DNA of 46,039 nt, from assembly GCA_019746225.1 (NCBI GenBank), contig JAIESE010000032.1:1-46039 (forward strand), written 5' to 3'. Source of the stretch: Alphaproteobacteria bacterium (lineage in GTDB: Bacteria > Pseudomonadota > Alphaproteobacteria > Paracaedibacterales > VGCI01). A program made the position numbers and the translations under genes. Shown piece by piece: positions 24,907 through 34,466 of this stretch. How positions within the stretch are numbered: the stretch's first letter is position 1; each line of letters begins with the position of its first letter. Below the pieces are notes generated by a model. The model was not told the origin of the DNA. It saw only the letters and a list, made by a program, of their open reading frames with translations, and searched no databases.

Positions 24907-27015
24907 CTACACCTTGCTCCACTTTTCTTGGAAGGCAATGGGGGGGGCGATACCAAGAGCATCGAGGTGGGTTTTAAGAAGGCGATTGAATTCACGAGCA
25001 AAGTAATTGTTAGGGTCAGGGGTTATTTTGATGCTTGCACTCACATGCACCGCACTTTCAGCAAACCGATCTACACCAGTCACCTTCAAAGCCTCCAGAA
25101 TCATTTTGCCAAAGATAGGGTCTTTTGACATGTCTTTCTCTGCTTTCGACAAGGCCTCGTGAACAGTACCGATTTTGGTTTTGTAGGATGTAGCAACATC
25201 AATCTGCACAACATTGTAGTTCCTTGACCGATTGATGATATTCCCCACTTCTGAAAAAGGAATGGTTTGCAAATATCCTGTATTATGACGAAGAGTAATC
25301 GACCTTAAAGACAGAGATTCAACAGCTCCTGTATGAGCGCCAATCGTGACAACATCACCGACTGCAAAGCTCCCGTCCACAAGGGCGAAGAAACCATTGA
25401 TGATGTCTTTCACCAAGCTTTGGGAACCCAAGCTGACCGCAAGAGCAAAAGCACTCATAAGATAAACAAAGATTTTTAAGTCAAACCCAAAAGATTCAAG
25501 AGTCACAAAAATGGTAACCAACACCATTAGCCATTTGGCCACGCTGTGTAGCATGGGCCCAAAGGTTTTAGCAAACACGGTGGGTTCTCTTTTCTTGCCC
25601 TTAATTTGCTGGGGTTTCGTATGGTATTGCACAAAGAAATCAAGCCCCAACCATACAACATAGATGATTCCCCAGATCGTTCCGATGGTTGTTGCCGTCT
25701 TCGTCATGGGATGAGAAACGATACTGACAACGATGTCCGAAAAGAAATCATTCCAGATAGCCATGAGAAAAGCAAAAAAGGATAGGTACAAGCCCCATTG
25801 TAGGGTTCTTGAAATTGGGGCCATAAAGGGAGAAAGATAAGAAGTAAAGGCCTGAACCTTAGCCGCTTGAAACTTTGGCAACTTATAGCTCGCTAAAGCA
25901 TCAACACGCCGGCGTCCTTCCAAGAAAACTGCTAAGATTATTAAGCTCTCAGCACATTCAAGTCCATAAGTTTGCCATAAAGTCCCCTCAAAGAAAATCT
26001 TATCTATTACGATGGGAATGCTGATCACGAGAAAGAGAACGGGTAGGTACCGAATAAACACATTCATCACTGGAGCCATTTTTTTAGGGACTGTCCCAAG
26101 GGATTTGGAATCATCTAGATAACGAATCATTTCCCTTCTTCTCCAGGAACGGTAATACAATATCAACAACGGAAACGAGATAAACAAGATAAGATTAGAA
26201 ACAAAATCTTCCCCATAACTTTTGATATCGAAGGCAAAATTTAACCCGCTCATCAAAAGCGCCCAAATCGCAACTCCTATCCAAATTCTCAAAAATGGCC
26301 AGCCATTCAAAGACTCGTCTTGGGGATGTTCTTCATCAACGGTTCCAACAAGTCGAGAGACTTTTCTCTCCAGAAGAATAACGCGAAACCCAAATAAAAG
26401 GAGCCAAAAGCCAACAATCCACTTCCCTATAGAAGGATCAGAAACAAAATAAGGCAGAAACAGAAGCGAATATAAAAAGGGATAAAAAAGAGTCATGTAG
26501 GCATACGTTCTTTGCCTCCTTGCATAGGCACTTCCAGTCACACTTGTGTTAATACGTTCCAAGCGATTCTTGAAAACCAACATAAGAACCCCTTCTAAAA
26601 AGGCGCCGAAAACAATCAATGCCGGGAACCAGGCAAGAGCGGTCCAAAAGTCCTCACGATTCTTTTCAATTCTCAAATAATCAACGAACTCATTTACAAG
26701 AACTGGAATATTCTTCACACTTTTGAAAATATGGGTTGCCGTATCTGTGCCTAACTGAATAATGGGTGTGATATAAGCAACAAGGGACCCACCTTTTCGC
26801 TTCTCCTCAGACTCTTGAGCGCTTGCAAGAACTTTCAAGGCCTTTACGAGCTTTTCACGCTCGAGCGGATTCTCCAATTGCTTGGCAATTTTTCTAATTT
26901 CTTTAGATTGAGGAGATGACTCCATGGAAAGATGCTCGGGTAGAGAAAGAGATCCCGTAGCAAAACTTGGGTTTACTAGAAATATAACGAAGAGCAATAA
27001 GAAAATATGTTTCAT
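24907..27015 (-). CDS. MscS-family mechanosensitive channel with long N-terminal membrane region
   Basis: 702 residues from ATG 27015, where a signal peptide starts (MKHIFLLLFVIFLVNPSFA); a TTG at 27033 is also in frame. A short periplasmic helical part (~35-100) is followed by about ten membrane helices and then the MscS core: pore helix and beta domain SLGSQSLVKDIINGFFALVD, FAVGDVVTIGAHTGAVES, LRSITLRHNTGYLQTIPFSE. The C-terminal domain is about 100 residues. MscS channels release solutes on hypo-osmotic shock; the extra helices are like those in MscK/YbdG-type large members. It lies downstream of degP, separated by a terminator. Confidence 0.88.
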   Translation of the reverse strand: MKHIFLLLFVIFLVNPSFATGSLSLPEHLSMESSPQSKEIRKIAKQLENPLEREKLVKALKVLASAQESEEKRKGGSLVAYITPIIQLGTDTATHIFKSVKNIPVLVNEFVDYLRIEKNREDFWTALAWFPALIVFGAFLEGVLMLVFKNRLERINTSVTGSAYARRQRTYAYMTLFYPFLYSLLFLPYFVSDPSIGKWIVGFWLLLFGFRVILLERKVSRLVGTVDEEHPQDESLNGWPFLRIWIGVAIWALLMSGLNFAFDIKSYGEDFVSNLILFISFPLLILYYRSWRRREMIRYLDDSKSLGTVPKKMAPVMNVFIRYLPVLFLVISIPIVIDKIFFEGTLWQTYGLECAESLIILAVFLEGRRRVDALASYKLPKFQAAKVQAFTSYLSPFMAPISRTLQWGLYLSFFAFLMAIWNDFFSDIVVSIVSHPMTKTATTIGTIWGIIYVVWLGLDFFVQYHTKPQQIKGKKREPTVFAKTFGPMLHSVAKWLMVLVTIFVTLESFGFDLKIFVYLMSAFALAVSLGSQSLVKDIINGFFALVDGSFAVGDVVTIGAHTGAVESLSLRSITLRHNTGYLQTIPFSEVGNIINRSRNYNVVQIDVATSYKTKIGTVHEALSKAEKDMSKDPIFGKMILEALKVTGVDRFAESAVHVSASIKITPDPNNYFAREFNRLLKTHLDALGIAPPIAFQEKWSKV

Positions 27016-27031
27016 GATGTTTTCCAAAAGC

Positions 27032-27070
27032 AAAAAGGCAACCCCGGTTTTGTTTCTCCCGAGGTTGCTT
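27032..27070 (-). terminator. Intrinsic terminator behind degP
   Basis: On the minus strand GCAACCTCGG and CCGGGGTTGC pair with one mismatch around an 11-base loop, followed by C and T-rich TTTTTT. It separates degP from the mscS gene 70 bases later. Confidence 0.75.
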
Positions 27071-27083
27071 TGCTTAATTCAGT

Positions 27084-28859
27084 CTAACTTACAGGAGGCT
27101 TCCCCTTTGAGTCAGTTTGTCCCTTATCTTTGTCTTTATCTTTATCTTTATCTTTATCTTTATCTTTATCTTTATCTTTATCTTTGTCTTTGTCTTTGTC
27201 TTTGTCTTTGTCCTTATCCTTTAAGTCGTCATTTTCAAGCTTTAACGGAACAAAACGTGGCTCTCCCTCACGAGTTACCAACAACAATATATTTTTGCGC
27301 TTTTCTTTCTTTGCATCTTCAACGGCTTTAGCAAAGTCTTCAGGCTTCGACAATTCTTTTTGGTTTACCTTTTCAATAATATCCCCTGGCCTATTATCTG
27401 AAGCACCCCTCAAACCAATTTCAACAGCTGTGCTATTAGGATCAACCTTCATAACCATAATCCCTTTGGATTCTTTAGACAGCTTGAAACGTTCCTTGAT
27501 TTCTGGCGTCAATGCTGAGAGTTTTATCCCTAATACCTCAACACTATCCTGCCCAACTGCTGATTTTGCTTTATCTGGATGAGTTGCCACGACACGATCT
27601 GGTGCTGTTTCGAATTCGCCTAAGATCACATCAAAATTCATTTCTTTACCATCACGCCAAACCTTGACTTTAACGGTCTTGCTTACGGGCGTTTCCCCAA
27701 CAAGGCGTGACAAGCGGGCCTTTTCTGTCACTTCCTTACCATCAAATTCAAGAATAATATCCTCTGGCAGCATCCCTGATTTAGCGGCAGGACCACCAGG
27801 TGTCACACTACCAACAATAGCTCCTCTGGCTTTCCCGAGCCCTAAGCTTTCAGCAATATCGTCGGTGACAACTTGGATACGAACCCCTAACCAGCCACGC
27901 TTTGTTCGACCAAATTTTAGCAACTGGTTAACTGTGTCTTGGGCAACTGCTGCTGGAATGGCAAATCCAATTCCAATATTTCCCCCGCTGGGTGAAAAAA
28001 TAGCCGTGTTAATACCAATCACCTTCCCATCAAGGTTCAACAAAGGACCCCCGGAGTTGCCCATATTAATGGCTGCATCATGTTGCATAAAATCATCAAC
28101 ATAGTCATTCACACGGTTTTTCCCCCCACCACGCAGCATAATATCCCGCGCGCGATTGGATATGATGCCACTGGTCACGGTACTGCCCAAACCAAAGGGA
28201 TTCCCAATCGCAAGAATCCAGTCTCCAACCTTAACGTGTGAGGAATCACCCCACTCAAGGATTGGGAGTTTGCGGTGTTCCTTTGGCAAATTATCTGTTT
28301 TGACCTTCAAAAGGGCAAGATCCGTGCGTTCATCAAAAGATACGACCGTTGCATCTAATTCCGTATTGTCGTTTAAAAAGACGGAGATTTTTTTAGCATC
28401 GGCAATAACATGATAGTTCGTCACAATGATCGCTGATGTGTCATCTGATTGAATGATAAACCCTGAACCCAAGGATTGAACTTTCCGAGGACGTTGGGCT
28501 TGTTCAAAGAACTCTTTAAAGAAATCTTCAAATGGGGAGCCAGGCGCAAACTGCGGAAATCCCTCTTTACCAGGGCCACCCCCCTCGACAATCTGTGTTG
28601 TTGAAACGTTAACAACTGCCGTAATCACTTTTTCGGCAATTGAGGAAAATCCCTTACTAATGTCAAATTTAGACATGGGTTCCGATTTAGGCTCTGCTTT
28701 AGCATCTTTTGCAGAAGAGTTAGTTGTCACATCCTTAGGTGTTGTAGATGCTGGCACAGACGGACTTCCCGCATGAGCTGCCCAAGCATCTAACCCCAAA
28801 AAGCTGATGCTTAAAGTCAAAACCATAACATGACGCTTCAATTTACTTACCTTTTTCAT
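27084..28859 (-). CDS. degP: Periplasmic serine protease DegP/HtrA (Do family) with an Asp-Lys repeat tail
   Basis: 591 residues, against about 470-510 usual. Signal peptide (~1-30), trypsin-like domain with the catalytic His in VTNYHVIADA, Asp in DERTDLALLKV and Ser in NMGNSGGPLL, then two PDZ domains (~315-405 and ~445-540). The C-terminus carries about 16 successive Asp-Lys pairs, then a short KGKPPVS-type end; this tail is not part of the family and comes from a hexanucleotide repeat. DegP degrades and refolds misfolded envelope proteins. It follows hflC by 29 bases, the usual alphaproteobacterial hflK-hflC-degP operon. AGAGG precedes the ATG. Confidence 0.93.
   Translation of the reverse strand: MKKVSKLKRHVMVLTLSISFLGLDAWAAHAGSPSVPASTTPKDVTTNSSAKDAKAEPKSEPMSKFDISKGFSSIAEKVITAVVNVSTTQIVEGGGPGKEGFPQFAPGSPFEDFFKEFFEQAQRPRKVQSLGSGFIIQSDDTSAIIVTNYHVIADAKKISVFLNDNTELDATVVSFDERTDLALLKVKTDNLPKEHRKLPILEWGDSSHVKVGDWILAIGNPFGLGSTVTSGIISNRARDIMLRGGGKNRVNDYVDDFMQHDAAINMGNSGGPLLNLDGKVIGINTAIFSPSGGNIGIGFAIPAAVAQDTVNQLLKFGRTKRGWLGVRIQVVTDDIAESLGLGKARGAIVGSVTPGGPAAKSGMLPEDIILEFDGKEVTEKARLSRLVGETPVSKTVKVKVWRDGKEMNFDVILGEFETAPDRVVATHPDKAKSAVGQDSVEVLGIKLSALTPEIKERFKLSKESKGIMVMKVDPNSTAVEIGLRGASDNRPGDIIEKVNQKELSKPEDFAKAVEDAKKEKRKNILLLVTREGEPRFVPLKLENDDLKDKDKDKDKDKDKDKDKDKDKDKDKDKDKDKDKGQTDSKGKPPVS
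27124..27219. repeat. Hexanucleotide tandem repeat inside degP
   Basis: Sixteen hexamers: a block of eight uninterrupted TTATCT, a block of four TTGTCT, and single-base variants at both ends. On the coding strand each unit is one Asp-Lys pair. Because the unit is two codons, gain or loss of units keeps the reading frame. Confidence 0.95.
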
Positions 28860-28888
28860 ATTAAACCTCTATTTATGTGTTAATTACT

Positions 28889-29770
28889 CTAGTTTTTCAG
28901 TTCTCGTTCTGGGGCATTGAAATACCGAAATAAATCATTGTCCGTTGTCAAAACCAAGGTTGTTCCCTCTCCTAAAGTCTCCCGATAGGTTTGCATTGTT
29001 CGGTAAAATCCGTAAAATGAAGGATTTTTTCCCAAAGCAGAACCCAATATCTGAATAGATTTGGCTTCCCCTTGACCCCGAATGTCTTGGGCCTTCTGTT
29101 GAGCTGTTGCCAAAATGATGCTTTGATCACGATCTGCCGCAGAGCGAATTTCTTGGCCGATTTTTTCACCTGTTGCTCGGTTTCCTTTGGCAATTTGATT
29201 CAATGCTGAAATCATACGATTGAAGACAGCATCTCTATTTTCCATGGGCAACTCAGTTCTAATAATCCGCACATCAACAATTTGAATACCCAGAGGCCGT
29301 GCTAAAGCGTCGACTTCCTTTTCTATTGACTTCATAATCTTTGGACGCTCCTCAGACAACAAATTGCGCAAGGGCACCTTTCCCAAAACATTACGAACTG
29401 TACTGGTCACGAAGAACTCCAAGCGCATAGAAGCGCCTTGCTCCGTTGCGGGCTTCACTGTTTGAAAGAACAAGACAGGATTAATGATTCGGTAGCGGGT
29501 ATAGGTGTCCACCAACAATCTCTTTTGATCTCCTGTTGTTATGCGCACTTCAGGAAAATCAGCATTGATGATGAGTTTTTCATAAAACAAGACTTCTTGA
29601 ATGAAAGGAAGTTTAAATTTCAAGCCAGGCTTTTCGTGAACTTTACTCAACTCTCCAAACTGCAGCACAATAGCTTGCTTCGTCTGATCAACTGTAAAGA
29701 TCATCCCTCCCCCTACAATGACCACTAAGACAACAAGAGCGCCGATGATAAAACGTGTTGATTGACTCAT
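28889..29770 (-). CDS. hflC: HflC, SPFH-domain modulator of FtsH
   Basis: 293 residues. One N-terminal membrane helix (FIIGALVVLVVIVGGGMIF), then an SPFH/Band-7 domain (FTVDQTKQAIVLQFGELSKV, KLPFIQEVLFYEKLIINADF) and a coiled coil. HflC and HflK form a large ring in the periplasm around the FtsH protease and restrain it. It overlaps the hflK stop by four bases (ATGA) and is followed by degP, so the three form an operon. Confidence 0.94.
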   Translation of the reverse strand: MSQSTRFIIGALVVLVVIVGGGMIFTVDQTKQAIVLQFGELSKVHEKPGLKFKLPFIQEVLFYEKLIINADFPEVRITTGDQKRLLVDTYTRYRIINPVLFFQTVKPATEQGASMRLEFFVTSTVRNVLGKVPLRNLLSEERPKIMKSIEKEVDALARPLGIQIVDVRIIRTELPMENRDAVFNRMISALNQIAKGNRATGEKIGQEIRSAADRDQSIILATAQQKAQDIRGQGEAKSIQILGSALGKNPSFYGFYRTMQTYRETLGEGTTLVLTTDNDLFRYFNAPERELKN

Positions 29771-31047
29771 TTGGTGCGTCCCTTCTTATCCATTTCCACA
29801 GCTGGATGACCTTTCAATTCATTTAAGGGAAGATAGGGAAGTATTCCTTTTCCAACTTTCTCATCCAAAATAATTTTTGTTGTCTTTGATAAAACATCCC
29901 GCATGGACTCAAGATAGTATCTCTTCAATGTAATATGAGGATGTGCCTCGTAAGCCAGCAGAACTTGAGTGAAGCGCGTCGCTTCACCTTCTGCCTCTGC
30001 AACTTTACGTTGACTATAGGCCATTGCTTCGTTGGCAATTTGAGCTGCTTGACCTTCAGCACGCGGGATAATCTCATTTCGATAAGCTTCTGCTTCATTA
30101 CGTGACTGATCCGCATTGACTAAAGATGCTTGTAAATCATTGAAAGCATCAACAACTTGATGCGGTGGTGCCACATTTTGAAGCTGAATACCCACAATTT
30201 GAATACCCATTTTGTATTGATCCATTAGTTTTTGAAGGATTTCTTGCGCACGCGTTTCAATTTGGCCACGCCCTTCCGTTAAAGCCAAACGTGCTGTTGT
30301 TTGACCGATCACTTCCCGTACAACACTTTCAGCAGCAACTCGAATCGTTTCATCCGGATTGCGGGCCGTGAAAAGATATTCTTTGATATCCTTAATCTTC
30401 CACGAGACTGTATAGTTCGTATGAACCATATTCTCGTCTCCAGTTAATATCAGAGTTGCATCTGCAGAATCCCCATTCTTTTCGGACTTCATACCACCAT
30501 CGATGATATTCAAACTCGAAACTTTTTTCACAATGACAGCCTCAAATGGGGCTGGAAGATGATATTGCAATCCTGGATTCGCATATCGAACCATCTCCCC
30601 AAAACGTTTGACAACTCCAATTTCGCCTTCTTGAACACGATAGAGGCCAGTGCTTAACCAAATAAGAATAGCGCCCGTCGCCAGAAGAACGGCAAATCCC
30701 CAACTCCCTTTCGGTGCGCCCCCTTTGAAGCCGCCCCCTTTTGGACCGCCCCCTTTTTGACCCCCATTAGAACCACCACCCGATATTATTTTGCGGACAC
30801 GGTCCTGTATCAGATCAATGAAATCATCGATGTTATTGCCCCCACTTGAAGAGGGACCCTCCCGGCGTCCCCAAGGATTTTGGGGTACATTATCCTTAGG
30901 TCCTCTAGAATCTTTTGACGGATCTTCAACAGGACGGGGGCCTTTCTTTATGCCATTGCCCTTCGTTCCACTACCCCATGGCCCTTTCGAACCTTTAGAT
31001 GAACCATTTTTACCATCATTGTTCTCGCCGTCATTGTCCCAAGACAT
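29767..31047 (-). CDS. hflK: HflK, SPFH-domain modulator of FtsH
   Basis: 426 residues from ATG 31047 (MSWDNDGENNDGKNG); the frame is open 39 bases further, but the Gly/Asn-rich start fits HflK. The cytoplasmic leader (~1-115) is rich in Gly, Lys and Pro, with GGQKGGGPKGGGFKGG. One membrane helix (FAVLLATGAILIWLSTGLY) and the SPFH domain (VQEGEIGVVKRFGEMVRYAN, GLQYHLPAPFE) follow, then a long coiled coil. Partner of HflC. It is transcribed divergently from mrp with an 80-bp gap holding both promoters. Confidence 0.94.
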   Translation of the reverse strand: MSWDNDGENNDGKNGSSKGSKGPWGSGTKGNGIKKGPRPVEDPSKDSRGPKDNVPQNPWGRREGPSSSGGNNIDDFIDLIQDRVRKIISGGGSNGGQKGGGPKGGGFKGGAPKGSWGFAVLLATGAILIWLSTGLYRVQEGEIGVVKRFGEMVRYANPGLQYHLPAPFEAVIVKKVSSLNIIDGGMKSEKNGDSADATLILTGDENMVHTNYTVSWKIKDIKEYLFTARNPDETIRVAAESVVREVIGQTTARLALTEGRGQIETRAQEILQKLMDQYKMGIQIVGIQLQNVAPPHQVVDAFNDLQASLVNADQSRNEAEAYRNEIIPRAEGQAAQIANEAMAYSQRKVAEAEGEATRFTQVLLAYEAHPHITLKRYYLESMRDVLSKTTKIILDEKVGKGILPYLPLNELKGHPAVEMDKKGRTK

Positions 31048-31127
31048 ATAGGTTTCTTTCAGTTGATTAAGGACCCTTAAACACACTATATATCAAAGAA
31101 AAGAAACCGACAATCAGGAGAACGACA

Positions 31128-32177
31128 ATGTCTTCAACAAATTTACTGAATGAGCAAATCCGCCTCCTTTTACAACATCTGACCACAAAATCCGGGCAGC
31201 CTCTTATTAATTGGCTCATATCCTTAAAGATCGAAGATGGAAAAGTCATGATGATTTTTGAGTCCTCCCCAGAACATGCAAAGGAAGTAGAGGCTTTGCG
31301 CTATGAAGCCGAAACTCTTGTAAAGGAAATGCAAGGCGTCAAAAAAATCAACAGCGTTTTATCCACCGAACGTCCCTCTCAAAAGGCCACCCCCAAGCAG
31401 CGAGAGCCTGAGCATCTCCCAAATGTAAAACAGATCATTGCCGTTGCATCTGGCAAAGGAGGCGTCGGAAAATCGACGACTGCAGCAAATCTCGCCATTG
31501 CGCTCTCACAGTTGGGACAAAAGGTGGGATTACTAGATGCAGATGTATATGGGCCTTCCCTGCCTCGTCTCTTTTCTATTACGGACAAACCTGAGGCAAC
31601 CCCAGATAAAAAGCTAATCCCAATTTTTCGTAATGGCATATATTGTATGTCAATTGGCTTTATGGTTGCGGAAGAAACAGCGATGATTTGGCGCGGTCCC
31701 ATGGTTCATAGTGCCTTACAACAGATGTTGAAAGAGGTGGTATGGCCCGACCTTGATATTCTGATCGTCGACATGCCGCCCGGCACAGGGGATGCTCATT
31801 TAACATTATGTCAACAGGTGAAGCTCAACGGCGCAATCATCGTCTCAACCCCTCAAGATATTGCACTCATTGATGCACGTCGGGGGTTCAATATGTTTCA
31901 ACGTGTTGATGTCCCGATCCTGGGAATCATTGAAAATATGAGTCAATTTCATTGTCCGAAATGCGGACATATCAGTGAAATCTTTAGCCATGGTGGTGCT
32001 AAGAAAGAAGCGGAAAAGCTAACTGTGCCATTTTTAGGGGAACTTCCCCTGGATCTTTCCATCCGCCTTCAAAGCGATCTAGGCATCCCTATCACTATCG
32101 CCCAACCAGAATCAGTCATTGCCGCTATCTACCGAGATATTGGGCAAAAAGTCATTGACAATCTAAAAGTTATTTGA
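31128..32177 (+). CDS. mrp: Mrp/ApbC-type Fe-S cluster carrier ATPase
   Basis: 349 residues with AGGAG seven bases upstream. The N-terminal DUF59/MIP18-like domain (~1-85) precedes a P-loop ATPase with the deviant Walker [19 protein letters not shown], Walker [16 protein letters not shown], and the cluster-binding CPKC in FHCPKCGHI. It transfers [4Fe-4S] clusters to target proteins in the cytoplasm. The last codons and the 240 bases after the stop are repeated 4.8 kb downstream (36964-37242). Confidence 0.93.
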   Translation: MSSTNLLNEQIRLLLQHLTTKSGQPLINWLISLKIEDGKVMMIFESSPEHAKEVEALRYEAETLVKEMQGVKKINSVLSTERPSQKATPKQREPEHLPNVKQIIAVASGKGGVGKSTTAANLAIALSQLGQKVGLLDADVYGPSLPRLFSITDKPEATPDKKLIPIFRNGIYCMSIGFMVAEETAMIWRGPMVHSALQQMLKEVVWPDLDILIVDMPPGTGDAHLTLCQQVKLNGAIIVSTPQDIALIDARRGFNMFQRVDVPILGIIENMSQFHCPKCGHISEIFSHGGAKKEAEKLTVPFLGELPLDLSIRLQSDLGIPITIAQPESVIAAIYRDIGQKVIDNLKVI

Positions 32178-32420
32178 ACTTTTATTCACAACTTACACAA
32201 ATATTAACTCTTGACACCAATACGATTTCCCAAACCCCTTGATTTTGGCCTGTTTTTAATTTAATCGTTTAAATACAATGCACTATGGACAAGCCTATTT
32301 TCTGGGCAATGGTCCGACAAACCAATGGTCTCATGGGATTTCACATCCCCACAACCCTTTTTCCCCAAAGTTATCCACAGATTTCGTGGAAAACTATTAA
32401 CCTTTTGTTAAGGATTGATT
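32142..32420 (+). repeat. 279-bp module, copy A, with DnaA boxes and a CtrA-type site
   Basis: It runs from the last 12 codons of mrp into the intergenic region and aligns end to end with 36964-37242. Conserved in both copies: DnaA box TTATTCACA (32182-32190), DnaA box TTATCCACA (32371-32379), a facing weaker box (complement of CGTGGAAAA, 32385-32393) and TTAACCTTTTGTTAA (32397-32411), which fits the CtrA consensus TTAA-N7-TTAA. The middle is AT-rich and less conserved. In Caulobacter the chromosomal origin combines DnaA boxes with CtrA sites, so this may be origin-like or a DnaA/CtrA-controlled promoter. The AmpG-like gene starts 119 bases later; 32178-32539 holds no other convincing gene. 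Confidence 0.8.
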
Positions 32421-32539
32421 CTAAAGGGTATTTGAAATTATTTTCCGAGCTTTTTCCTCGCCAGATGCTTATTTGTAAGGTACAGACACCCATTCCCTGT
32501 TATAATTAAAAATAGAAAGACCAAAAGACGGTTACCCAG

Positions 32540-33865
32540 ATGACATCATGGTTTGAACAAATTCGCATCTATACGCAACCCCAGTTGTTGATTATCCTGC
32601 TTCTTGGCATGATCAGCGGCTTACCCTTTTTATTGACTTTGTCGACTTTAAGCTTTTGGCTCGCAGAATCTGGCGTTAACAAAACCACGATTGGTCTGTT
32701 TATGCTGGTCAGTCTTCCCTATAGCTTAAAGTTTCTCTGGGCACCTTTTACAGATCAGTTTTCAATCCCTTATTTAACCACCCGTTTCGGCCAGCGCCGC
32801 AGTTGGGCTCTCCTCAGTCAGCTAGGGCTGTTTGTGTCCCTGATCTTTCTTGCCCATTGCGAACCCGCCAATGCCATTGCTCTTACAGCCATCTCTTCTT
32901 TTTTCGTATCTTTTTTTTCCGCCTCTCAAGACATTATTATAGATGCCTATCGTATTGAAATCTTAAAGGCAGAAAATACCGGCGCCGGCGCTGCGTTAGA
33001 AGCGATCGGATTCCGGTTTGGGATGTTGGCATCAGGCGCAGGTGCTCTATACCTTGCTCATGCTTATACCTGGCGTACGGCCTATCTTGTCATGGCTCTT
33101 GGAATTGTTTTTGGTATGATTATTTTCTGTTGTATTGCTGAACCTCAGCACAAGAAAATTACACCTCTCACAAATAAGCAAAAGAAACCCTTGTCAATAC
33201 GTCAATGGATCCATGCCCTCTTTGTTGTGCCTTGGATACAGCTTCCCAAGAAGCGGGAATTGATTTACCTTCTCGCTTTCATCTTTTGTTTCAAAATGGG
33301 CGATACAGTCCTCAATGCCATGTGCGCTCCTTTTTTATGTGACCTGGGATTTAGTAAACTGGAATTCGCTAATGTCACTAAAGTGTTCGGTATCACGCTT
33401 ATGGTCTTTGGAGGCCTCTTAGGGGGCGTCATGATTCAACAATTGGGAATCCTTCAATCAACCATTATGTGCGTTGTCTTGCAAGGGATCTCATCCCTTA
33501 TGTTCGTCATCCAATCCTTGGTTGGTTATCATTTAAGTGTCCTCATGATTACCGTGGGTGTTGAGAGTTTTTGCTCCGGCATGGTCTCGGCCATCTTTAT
33601 TGCCTATATATCCCATTTTTGTCGCCAACCCTATACTGCAAGCCACTTCACCCTCCTTTATTCTTTCGGCTCGTTCTGTCGGGTGTTCATTTCAGCCCTT
33701 GCTGGCTGGTCAGCTGATCATCTGGGTTGGACAACCTTATTTCTCTTCACGGGGGCATTTATTCTACCCGCAATTTATGTCTTGATTAAACTGGTCCAAC
33801 AGGGGGAAGAGAATGCTCAGGTTTTCCGGTTAAAATTGCAAGCTAATAGCACTAAAGATGCATGA
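32540..33865 (+). CDS. AmpG-like MFS transporter
   Basis: 441 residues with about twelve hydrophobic segments. The opening LIILLLGMISGLPFLLTLST, LSFWLAESGV and SLPYSLKFLWAPFTDQF with the later SASQDIIIDAYRIEIL are characteristic of AmpG, the inner-membrane permease that brings anhydro-muropeptides into the cytoplasm for wall recycling. No recycling enzyme lies next to it. The gene starts 119 bases past the DnaA/CtrA module, which might therefore belong to its promoter region. The ribosome site is weak. Confidence 0.85.
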   Translation: MTSWFEQIRIYTQPQLLIILLLGMISGLPFLLTLSTLSFWLAESGVNKTTIGLFMLVSLPYSLKFLWAPFTDQFSIPYLTTRFGQRRSWALLSQLGLFVSLIFLAHCEPANAIALTAISSFFVSFFSASQDIIIDAYRIEILKAENTGAGAALEAIGFRFGMLASGAGALYLAHAYTWRTAYLVMALGIVFGMIIFCCIAEPQHKKITPLTNKQKKPLSIRQWIHALFVVPWIQLPKKRELIYLLAFIFCFKMGDTVLNAMCAPFLCDLGFSKLEFANVTKVFGITLMVFGGLLGGVMIQQLGILQSTIMCVVLQGISSLMFVIQSLVGYHLSVLMITVGVESFCSGMVSAIFIAYISHFCRQPYTASHFTLLYSFGSFCRVFISALAGWSADHLGWTTLFLFTGAFILPAIYVLIKLVQQGEENAQVFRLKLQANSTKDA

Positions 33866-33887
33866 TGAGGATTGACAACCTCGTCAT
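33862..33887 (+). terminator. Hairpin overlapping the AmpG-like stop codon
   Basis: ATGATGAGG and CCTCGTCAT pair (one G-T pair) around ATTGACAA, followed by only TTTG. It starts inside the stop codon region. It could be a weak terminator or attenuator before dciA. Confidence 0.4.
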
Positions 33888-33956
33888 TTGTCGAAAGGAT
33901 AGATCCAATCGAGTGATAATCTCAGGATTGTGTTTTTTAAGGGAAATGCTTAGGAC

Positions 33957-34466
33957 GTGACTTATCGGAAATACAACCGAGGATCTGTGAAGCGCCAAGC
34001 GAGAACATGTCGCGTCGGTCCCTTAATCATGGATGCGATCACCCCAATCTGTCAGCAGAATGGCTTCGTTCAAGCACGCATTCTCCTTGAGTGGGACTAT
34101 ATCGTCACCCCCCAATTCTCGCAGTTTTGTACCCCTCTCAAAGTTACGTTCCCTTTGAAACAACGCCATAATGGCCGCTTGCTTTTGAGAGCAACCAGCA
34201 GCATGGCAACAGAGATTTCGTATTTAGAACCGCTTATATTAAGCCGCATTAACCAATATTTTGGTTATCAAGCCATCAGTAAAATCGCACTCCTTCAAGG
34301 GCCTATTACAAAGCGTGCCCTTCATAAAAGGGCAATCCCAAAACCCCTTCCTGAAGCGGAGCAAATACGCCTTCATAACGACGTCCAACCTATCAAAGAT
34401 GAACGATTACGCGCAGCCCTTTTATCCTTGGGCACCGGGATCTCTCAAGAAATGACCACACCATGA
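33957..34466 (+). CDS. dciA: DciA-like (DUF721) helicase loader
   Basis: 169 residues starting at GTG 33957; the ribosome site is unclear (AGGA lies too close). The DUF721/DciA core follows the usual order: an N-terminal basic segment, WDYIVTPQFSQFCTPLKVTF, a central beta-hairpin GRLLLRATSSMATEISYLEP and the final helix LILSRINQYFGYQAISKIAL. DciA is the ancestral loader of the replicative helicase DnaB in most bacteria without DnaC. The C-terminal 50 residues are polar and probably disordered. It overlaps gshA by four bases (ATGA), and lies between the two DnaA/CtrA modules. Confidence 0.75.
   Translation: MTYRKYNRGSVKRQARTCRVGPLIMDAITPICQQNGFVQARILLEWDYIVTPQFSQFCTPLKVTFPLKQRHNGRLLLRATSSMATEISYLEPLILSRINQYFGYQAISKIALLQGPITKRALHKRAIPKPLPEAEQIRLHNDVQPIKDERLRAALLSLGTGISQEMTTP

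Noticed and set aside
27130..27582. Plus-strand open frame with a long Leu-Ser repeat
   Set aside because: It is the antisense of degP; the repeat arises from the same hexamers that encode Asp-Lys on the coding strand.
32285..32509. 74-codon open frame inside the copy A module
   Set aside because: It runs through the DnaA and CtrA sites, and the frame is not kept in copy B.
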